A stretch of 49,445 nt of DNA. Source: Eubacteriales Family XIII. Incertae Sedis bacterium (lineage in GTDB: Bacteria > Bacillota > Clostridia > Peptostreptococcales > Anaerovoracaceae). Location: positions 1 to 49,445 of the forward strand of contig JAISLZ010000040.1 of the NCBI GenBank assembly GCA_031277015.1. Direction: 5' to 3'. This document shows, one piece after another, positions 28,638 to 35,515 of the stretch. Made by a program: the position numbers and the translations under genes. Every line of letters begins with the position of its first letter. The first letter of the stretch is position 1. Below the pieces are notes generated by a model. That model was not told the origin of the DNA, did not search any database, and saw only the letters and a program-made list of their open reading frames with translations.

Positions 28638-29398
28638 ATGAAAGAGAAATTGGTGACGGAAATCGAACAGGGGATGGTAGACATTCTGGATAACGCGCAA
28701 ATGGAGCGACTCCGCAAGGTGTTGAGCTACTGCCTGTTCAATGTTGCTGTGGCTGCGTGCCAAGACGAATCTGCCCAGAATACGAATGAGCAATCCAATG
28801 ATGATATGCTTGAAATATTCCTTGCGTCCAAACGAGTAGAGGGTTGCTCGGAGAAGTCCATGAAATACTATCGCTCGACCATCCAGAACGCACTCGCGAC
28901 CATCGTCAAGGGTTTCAAACACATCACCACGAACGATCTACGGCAGTATCTTGCTGACTACCAAAAGAACGGCAAGGCGGGAAAGGTTACGGTTGACAAC
29001 ATCAGGCGCATCCTATCGAGCTTTTTTCGTGGCTGGAGGACGAGAACCATATTCTCAAGAGTCCCGTGCGCCGCATCCACAAGGTGAAGACGGGGCAGAC
29101 AGTCAAGGACACCTCTACTGATGAAACACTGGAATTGATGAGAGATAGGTGTTCAACGATGCGCGATTTGGCCATCATTGATTTGCTCGCATCCACAGGA
29201 ATGCGCGTCGGCGAGCTGGTGCGGCTGAATCGCGACGACATAGATTTCGAAAATCGTGAATGTATCGTTCTTGGCAAGGGGATGCCTATCGAGCAGGTTC
29301 AGCAGTTACTCGTACATCAGAAGATTGACACCACGCTTCAATATGTAATGGTCAACCAGAATAATGTAAAGCAGTCCCATCGAAGGTATCTCGCATGA
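28638..29398 (+). pseudogene. Tyrosine recombinase (XerA/phage-integrase type), frameshifted and internally deleted
   Basis: SAM-like N-domain 'MLEIFLASKRVEGCSEKSMKYYRSTIQNALATI...DLRQYLADYQK', frameshift near 29030, 'RDLAIIDLLASTGMRVGELVRLNRDDIDFENRECIVLGKG' then directly 'MPIEQVQQLLVHQKIDTTLQYVMVNQNNVKQSHRRYLA'. Confidence 0.85.
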
Positions 29399-29492
29399 TG
29401 AGAACAAGGCTACAAAATTTTAAATCGAAATTTGCCGTGGGGATGAGCAAAATACCACGGAAATGGAATAAAATAATGTAGGAGGTGGCTGC

Positions 29493-30677
29493 GTGATGAC
29501 AAACTTTGATTTCCTTCAAAGCGAGGCACTTCTGCCCACAGAAGCAGAAGATACGATATCCAAGGATGAATTTGACAACTTGAAGGCTGAAATGGATGAT
29601 AAGGACGAAGAACGTCAACGGCTATTCGACAACCTGAAATATATGCCAAACCTATCGTCATGCAACCTCTGCAAGCGCGGCGAGGACAAGCCTACCGACC
29701 GAGCTATATTCTCCACATATCCTACGATAATGAACGCCATCAATGAGGAGAAGACCGCGGACGGCGAGAAGCTCTTTACGCCCGCCCACTTTGACCCTAT
29801 CATCATCGATGAGGCGCATCGGAGCATCTTCAAAAAGTACAGAGCCATCTTCGACTATTTCGACGCGCTACTCGTCGGATTGACCGCTATCCTGAAGGAC
29901 GATGTAAGCCACAACACATACGAATTTTTCGGGCTGGAAAATAATATGCCCATTTACGCATATGAATACGCGAAGGCGGTTTCCGATAAGTACCTGACCG
30001 ACTATCATTGCATAGAGAAACTGTTCCGCATTCCTGTAGAGGGAATCCACTACGACGAACTCTCGCCGGAGCAACAGTCGATGTTCGAGGATACATTCGA
30101 TGAAGACGAGGAGATACCAGACTTCGTCAGCGGTGAAGCCATCAACTCTCAATACTTCAACATCCCCACGAATCGCGTGCTATCGAAGACAAAACTCTGG
30201 CAGATGTTCGGGCGTGGCACGAGGCTTTGCGAAGACCTCTTTGGTCCCGGAGAGCACAAAGACCAGTTCTACGTCTTTGACTATCTCGGTAATTTCGAGT
30301 TCTTCCGACAGGATCCGAAAGGTAAAGAATCCGACGAGGTCATCAACGTGACCGATAGCGTATTGCTGGAGCGAGACGGTGTCTCACTCGGGCGCTTCGT
30401 CCGAAGCATTGCTGGTCTCTCGCAAGAAGCTGCGCTTACAGCGTTTTCCGAGTTCCTCGACAACCGACTGTTTACGGAGGAACAGATAACCTTTGTGCGC
30501 TATATCATTGATTGGATTACGTGCAGGGGAACGCTGATACCAGAAGACATGAAGGATGAGGAGTTTGCAGGCGGGGCATATATCGTCGAAGTCTTCAACA
30601 ACAACCTCGAGGCTTTCCAACGCATCAAGGGAGCGATAACCCGAGTCAATAACAACGCTATGAAGATGGCGGCATAA
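29493..30677 (+). pseudogene. hsdR: Type I restriction endonuclease R subunit, multiply internally deleted but still one open frame
   Basis: 'DPIIIDEAHRSIFKKYRAIFDYFDALLVGLTAILKDDVSHNTYEFFGLEN', 'DYHCIEKLFRIPVEGIHYDELSPEQQSMFEDTF', 'KLWQMFGRGTRLCEDLFGPGEHKDQFYVFDYLGNFEFFRQDPKGKE'; nuclease core and Walker A are not recognisable; 394 aa. Confidence 0.85.
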
Positions 30678-30691
30678 CGGAGGACGCAAGA

Positions 30692-31339
30692 ATGGCGACA
30701 CGAGGCAAGAGCATCCATCTGTTTCTCATGGACGGCACCCCGACCGAGCGCGTCAAGGTGACGCTCGCCAACTGGACGGGCGTGGCATTAAGCTATCTGG
30801 AGAACCGCTTCTGCAACCTCACGATTGCCACGAAGCGATATATCGTAAAGAACGGCAACGACCCGTCGCCCGGCCACATCACCGAGGAGAAAGAAAGCGA
30901 GCTCGAGGAGTTCGTTGATTACGCCAAAATCATCATGGGCACGCTCGGGTATAAGGTCTTTGAGCCACTGCTCCAGATGGCGCCGACCGCTACTGATGCT
31001 GATGGCGTTGTATCAGAGACCGGGGCGGTCTTCGGCATCAACAGGAGCGGCACCGATGCCAAAGGGATGCTGACCAGCGAGGGCTTTGTGGTGCTCGCTG
31101 GGAGTGTCATCCGTAAGGAGCTCGTGCCGAGCGCGTCGGATTCCATCAAGGCATCACGCGAAAACAACAAAGAGAGCGTCGACGAGAGCGGCATCGTCAC
31201 AAAGGACATTCTGTTCCGAACGCCGTCCGGCGCATCGGCATTCGTGCTGGGTGCGCCCACCAATGGCAATGTGGAGTGGAAAACCGCCGATGGCAAAAAG
31301 CTGAAGGACATCGAGGATGCAGCAAGCGAGAGTGCATAG
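30692..31339 (+). pseudogene. GIY-YIG nuclease/DUF4357-type protein lacking the GIY-YIG core
   Basis: 'MATRGKSIHLFLMDGTPTERVKVTLANWTGVA' joined directly to 'LSYLENRFCNLTIATKRYIVKNGNDPSPGHITEEKESELEEFVDYAKIIMGTLGYKVFEPLLQ', followed by a DUF4357-like C-terminus. Confidence 0.75.
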
Positions 31340-31341
31340 CT

Positions 31342-32064
31342 TTGAGTAATAATCAAGTAATCGACACGACGTTCAAAATGTACGTCGATACACCCGAAGG
31401 CCGTGACCCCGACACATGGAGTCCAACATTGCGAGACTGTCATCAGTGGCTTTGGAGCAAGCCGTTGCCTTGTGGCAAGCCTTTCTCTTTGACGGCAGAC
31501 GCCACACCGCCATATTATCTTCGACATAACTCTGACCTCGGGGAGTTTCGGTTGTCGAGCGACAGCATTATTCACACCTATTCTCGGTGGACGCACAACC
31601 GGCACATGACAAGCATCGTCGGCTCTTTCCCGCCCAATGAGATATCGGCATTCTATGACCTCGCCAGCACGATTGGCGGATACGTCGTCTTTCCGGCGAA
31701 CAAGATAGACGGCAAACCGACCATCAACGGTGCTCGCGGCATGAGCGCATTACTACGTGATCGCTTCGACTTGGCTTTGGAATGCATCCGCCGTTGGTAC
31801 GATAGTTCGGACAGCCCGCTGTCTGAAGTTCTGGACAGATATTCGGAGTTTCTGATGCTGTTCGGTGACTTCACGGAATATGTGGACTTCTTCCTTTTGA
31901 GGGATCTCATTGATGAGAATGGCAAGGTAGCGTATTGGCTACCATTTTCAGACTTCGGCAAGCGTGAGCCATTGCCTGCAAACGTCGATGAGTACCAGAA
32001 ATACATGGAAAATGCTTCGGCGTTCACAAATGCCCGAAACGCAAGGATAAATAATCTGACATAA
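31342..32064 (+). CDS. DUF6994-type protein of unknown function
   Basis: TTG start (ttgagtaataatcaagta); 'VIDTTFKMYVDTPEGRDPDTWSPTLRDCHQWLWSKPLPCGKPFSL...DLGEFRLSSDSIIHTYSRW...TIGGYVVFPANKIDGKPTINGARG...DRFDLALECIRRWY...LFGDFTEYVDFFLLRDLI'; uninterrupted. Confidence 0.75.
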   Translation: MSNNQVIDTTFKMYVDTPEGRDPDTWSPTLRDCHQWLWSKPLPCGKPFSLTADATPPYYLRHNSDLGEFRLSSDSIIHTYSRWTHNRHMTSIVGSFPPNEISAFYDLASTIGGYVVFPANKIDGKPTINGARGMSALLRDRFDLALECIRRWYDSSDSPLSEVLDRYSEFLMLFGDFTEYVDFFLLRDLIDENGKVAYWLPFSDFGKREPLPANVDEYQKYMENASAFTNARNARINNLT

Positions 32065-32066
32065 TT

Positions 32067-32090
32067 CTCTCACCGCCGGTGAGAGTTTTT
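32067..32090 (+). terminator. Rho-independent terminator after the DUF6994-type gene
   Basis: CTCTCACCG/CGGTGAGAG stem followed by TTTTT, immediately after the stop codon. Confidence 0.8.
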
Positions 32091-32215
32091 CAAACCCCGT
32101 CCGCTGGAGACAGAGGGCTTTTTCTTTGCACCTAATCGGCGTAAACGACACCACCGAAAAATAAATCCCGCTCCTTGGTTGCCAAAGCGTCTGTCGCTGT
32201 CCTGCGGAAAATAGA

Positions 32216-32403
32216 GGGACATATGACGCCCTTGAAAATGGAGGTGTATACGACGCAGACAAAGGCATTGAGGTTGTTTGCATGACCGCAGAAGCGCAGT
32301 TGTTATTTCATCAGAGATACGAATTCGACGACCATGATAAACATGATGTTACATTGCTTTGCGAGGCATTCCATCTGGAGCTGCCAAAAGGATATGGCAG
32401 TTG
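32216..32403 (+). pseudogene. C-terminal remnant resembling LinA/Lnu-type nucleotidyltransferases
   Basis: Frame reads 'TYDALENGGVYDADKGIEVVCMTAEAQLLFHQRYEFDDHDKHDVTLLCEAFHLELPKGYGS*'. Confidence 0.4.
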
Positions 32404-32489
32404 ATTTTGAACTACATGACTTTGCCTATATTGAGAATATATACCGCCTCTATCATGATGGCAGTATCGGTTCTTTTATGTCTCGCAAG

Positions 32490-32620
32490 GACTGACGATA
32501 TTTGCCCGGTGCAGTGTGCGCCAGTACGACGAGACGCCCCTCGACGACGAAACGATTGCAGGGATTCAAGACCATCTCGACGGACTCGCGCAGCTACCGG
32601 GACAGTCCGCACGGTAGTTA
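32490..32620 (+). pseudogene. Possible nitroreductase N-terminal remnant
   Basis: Frame reads 'IFARCSVRQYDETPLDDETIAGIQDHLDGLAQLPGQSAR*' (R-S-V-R-x-Y-x-x-x-P-L-x-D-E pattern). Confidence 0.35.
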
Positions 32621-32690
32621 TTTTGGCTAACCTACCACAAAATGATACCATGCACACCCCTAGCGGGCAAATCGTTTGACAGTAGGGGAA
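32612..32690. repeat. Repeat A, short copy
   Basis: cggtagttattttggctaacctaccacaaaatgatacc...tagcgggcaaatcgtttgacagtagg matches 26754-26875 with internal sequence missing. Confidence 0.75.
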
Positions 32691-32699
32691 TCGTGACGA

Positions 32700-33714
32700 G
32701 CATCCTGTGGCCATTACCTTGATCTCGCCGCCAGTCGCATCGAATACCGGGGCTGGCCTGCCCTCATCATTGCAGGCGGTCTCCATCTTCTCTATGCCGC
32801 GCCCCCATGTCTCAATCTGTCCGGAACGGAAGAAAGCGTTCGCGATGTTGGGGTTGCGCGGTTTGGAACGATGCCTTGCAAGCAACTCGGCAACGGTCCA
32901 GTTTTCGGGCAAGACCCCATCGTTATAGATGATCACCTCGTCGGGAAAGACCTTTATCTGTATTGGGACGCCAGTGCTGTAATCGCGGTGGACGATGGTG
33001 TTCAAAACAGCTTCGCGGCAGGCGGCTCGCGGCACGGGGTAAGTCTCGATGCGCTGGAGGCCGTCGTAGCTGATGAGTCCCTTGAAGTATTTGGAGTACA
33101 TCAGGTCGACCGCCTTGTCGGCCATCGTGATGAGCGGCCCATGCACTTCGTCTTGGTATAGCAGGTCGCTGCTCGTTTCGAAGTAGCCGATCTTCACATA
33201 GGCGCCTGTCACCCATAGCCAAGTCCTCTTCCGTCAGACGCTTGCTCGACAGCGCTTTTTTTCGGAACTCGCGGAAAGCCACGATGTCGAGATCGGAGAC
33301 CTTGACGTGCGGCACAGGTGCCCCGTCCCACGTCTTGCCTTACTTCTTCAGGATGAATTCGTCGAGCGCACTGCCTGTGAGTTCGCGATTCGTTGCGCCG
33401 GAGCGGTAGTAGTATTTACCATGGTAGCTGATGGGGTAAGGGTATGGCTCTACCGTCACCCGGATATACTTCATATCACCCTCGGTCAAAAGGTCGACAT
33501 CGACGAGGATTGTCATCGAGTTATTGACCTTGTTCGGGATGACCTCGAGCAGCCTGCGAGGTTCGGCAAGATCGACCACGATGCCATCGTCGTTCTTACC
33601 GATTTCGAGGATGCCGCCCTGCGCGTTCGCAAAGCCACAAATCCACTTCAGATACTCGTCGCGCTACGACGACTTCCATTCGACTGTCTGATACTCCATC
33701 GTGTCCATTGCCAT
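32700..33714 (-). pseudogene. AlbA_2 (Schlafen-like) / HATPase_c_4-type ATP-binding protein with several disabling mutations
   Basis: 'MAMDTMEYQTVEWKSS*RDEYLKWICGFANAQGGILEIGKNDDG...GKYYYRSGATNRELTGSALDEFILKK*' then frameshift, then 'FETSSDLLYQDEVHGPLITMADKAVDLMYSKYFKGLISYDGLQRIETYPVPRAACREAVLNTIVHRDYSTGVPIQIKVF...NPNIANAFFRSGQIETWGRGIEKM'. Confidence 0.8.
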
Positions 33715-33744
33715 TTGTCCTATCTAATGAAATCTCTTCTATTT

Positions 33745-33965
33745 TCTGCCAATCTTTACCAGCACCCGCTTGTCGCGCTTGCCGTCAAACTTACCGTAGA
33801 AGATCTGTTCCCAGGTGCCAAAGCCGAGCCTGCCGTATGTGATGTTAAAACGCAGTCCTTGTCGGCATGACTTCACTGTTCTATACTCTACTTATCCCAT
33901 CTTCTTATTATACCTGTGAAAGATGATGAGGAATAGTGCTTTATAATGTCCTTCTTCCCCCTCCA
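33745..33965 (-). pseudogene. YjbQ-family copy with a central deletion of about 290 bp
   Basis: 3' coding part (33747-33838) matches 26093-26175 and is fused to the 5' coding and upstream part (33842-33965) matching ~26464-26670 (gttgaaatgcagt...tataccagtgaaaggtgatgggaaatagtg). Confidence 0.85.
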
Positions 33966-33982
33966 GCAACTGTTCCTCGTTT

Positions 33983-34582
33983 ATGAGTAAGCGTAAAACA
34001 CGGTACTCCTACCTGTTCTTCTCACTCGATATCATCCTGTTGGCATTGTTCGGCCTGTTGTGCAACACAGGACCAACAGGGGTGTTATTCCATGAGGTTG
34101 CAGGGCTTGTATATGCCGCATTGATTGTAGTACACCTCATATTCAATCGTAAATGGATAGTTGCCGCAGCAAAGGGTAAATTGCGCGGCAGGCGTTCGGT
34201 TGCGATGTTGGCAGTCAATATTCTTTTATTCGCTGACTTGATCGTCATACTTGAGACTGGAACACACGTTTCGCAATACCTGTTCCCCGAGGATGTCAAA
34301 GCCGAAAGCATCGTTCTCGTTGTCCATGCCGCTTGCAGCGTGGTTGCCGCGATTCTCATAGTGGCTAACGTCCTATTACACGCGAAAGCAATAACTAAAG
34401 GCAGGATGTTGCCGAAAGTGGGCTTGGTTGTCGTCCTCACTGTTATTATCAGCTATGCCATGTTCGGAGGTATTCAGGGTGCGCTAGATCACGGCATGCC
34501 TAAAGACGGCGACGTAAAAGGTCAAAACGGGCAGAGTATCGACGATAGCGACCACCGCCTGAAAGATGGCGAAAAGAAGTAA
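33983..34582 (+). CDS. DUF4405-type membrane protein
   Basis: 199 aa, 4-5 TM; 'HEVAGLVYAALIVVHLIFNRKWIVAAAKGKL', 'VVHAACSVVAAILIVANVLLHAKAI'. Confidence 0.75.
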   Translation: MSKRKTRYSYLFFSLDIILLALFGLLCNTGPTGVLFHEVAGLVYAALIVVHLIFNRKWIVAAAKGKLRGRRSVAMLAVNILLFADLIVILETGTHVSQYLFPEDVKAESIVLVVHAACSVVAAILIVANVLLHAKAITKGRMLPKVGLVVVLTVIISYAMFGGIQGALDHGMPKDGDVKGQNGQSIDDSDHRLKDGEKK

Positions 34583-34641
34583 TGAACGCACCTACTGCCT
34601 CGATTAGGCGAGCATACCCCATTAAGGCCACAAGATGACAA

Positions 34642-34677
34642 ATCCGAACACCTTGTCTGTGACAAAAGTGTTCGGAT
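34642..34677 (-). terminator. Strong stem-loop immediately downstream of tRNA-Arg
   Basis: ATCCGAACAC-c-TTGTC-tgt-GACAA-aa-GTGTTCGGAT: 10-bp plus 5-bp perfect stems. Confidence 0.55.
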
Positions 34678-34687
34678 CTGAACCTTT

Positions 34688-34763
34688 TGGCACCCCCGAG
34701 ATGATTCGAACATCCGACGCACGGTTTAGGAAACCGACGCTCTATCCTCTGAGCTACGGGGGC
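34688..34763 (-). tRNA. tRNA-Arg (CCU anticodon), CCA encoded
   Basis: Minus strand: GCCCCCGTAGCTCAGAGGATAGAGCGTCGGTTTCCTAAACCGTGCGTCGGATGTTCGAATCATCTCGGGGGTGCCA; acceptor, D and T arms fold, anticodon loop TTCCTAA. Confidence 0.93.
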
Positions 34764-34835
34764 TTATGCAGTTGTGTGCGGTGGCTCCTACCACAACGCG
34801 TTTTAAATTATACATAATCGCGGCACGGAGCGCAA

Positions 34836-34871
34836 TGTCAATATTCGATGCCGTGTCAATATTCGATGCCG
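34836..34871. repeat. Perfect 18-bp tandem duplication over the cobO stop codon
   Basis: TGTCAATATTCGATGCCG x2. Confidence 0.95.
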
Positions 34872-35383
34872 GGGCGGGCGGGCACGCCAGCGTCGAAATA
34901 GTGTTTGACGGCGCGCATCTCGGTCACGAGGTCGGCCATGGCGATGAGTTCTTCAGGCGCATCGCGCCCGGTCATGATCAGCTCCGTATGTTCGGGGCGT
35001 TTCGCGATGATGTCCGCCACTTCGTCCGGCGTCACGAGCCCGGACCTAAGTGCGCAATTGATCTCGTCCATCACGACCATGTCATAGTCCCCTTGCTCAA
35101 AGATTTCCCGAACACGCCTAAGCCCCCGCTTCGCCTCGGCGATATCACGCTCCGACGGCACGCCGACGATGTATTCACCGCTACCGAAATCCTCATGCTC
35201 GATGCCGGGGAGGCACTCACAGGCAAGAATCTCCCCGCTGGTGAGCCCTTTCATGAAGCGTCCGATGAACACGCGGCCTCCCCGGCCGGCCATCCGCACC
35301 GCAACGCCGAAAGCGGCGGTCGACTTGCACTTGCCATCTCCCGTATATATTTGCACACAACCCTTTGTAAGTATTCCGCTCAT
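34856..35383 (-). CDS. cobO: Cob(I)yrinic acid a,c-diamide adenosyltransferase
   Basis: 'GCVQIYTGDGKCKSTAAFGVAVRMAGRGGRVFIGRFMKG', 'YDMVVMDEINCALRSGLV', 'ELIMTGRDAPEELIAMADLVTEMRAVKHYFDAGVPARPGIEY'. The track ORF extends to 35413. Confidence 0.92.
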   Translation of the reverse strand: MSGILTKGCVQIYTGDGKCKSTAAFGVAVRMAGRGGRVFIGRFMKGLTSGEILACECLPGIEHEDFGSGEYIVGVPSERDIAEAKRGLRRVREIFEQGDYDMVVMDEINCALRSGLVTPDEVADIIAKRPEHTELIMTGRDAPEELIAMADLVTEMRAVKHYFDAGVPARPGIEY

Positions 35384-35515
35384 TTTATTTACATATTTTA
35401 CCAATACACTCACGCACGCACATCACGTAACAACCACGCACCATTTTTATTTTATAATATTACCAATATCCCCTTTGCATATTTCCGCCCTTTTCATTCG
35501 CAATATTGCCCGTGC

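Noticed and set aside
27565-30677. Functional type I restriction-modification system
   Set aside because: hsdM, hsdS, recombinase and hsdR all lack essential segments; reported as a relic instead.
32412-32700. C-terminal extension of the HATPase-like ORF (FPYCQTICPLGVCMVSFCGRLAKITT...)
   Set aside because: This part is translated Repeat A and downstream junk, not conserved protein; the pseudogene was ended near 32700.
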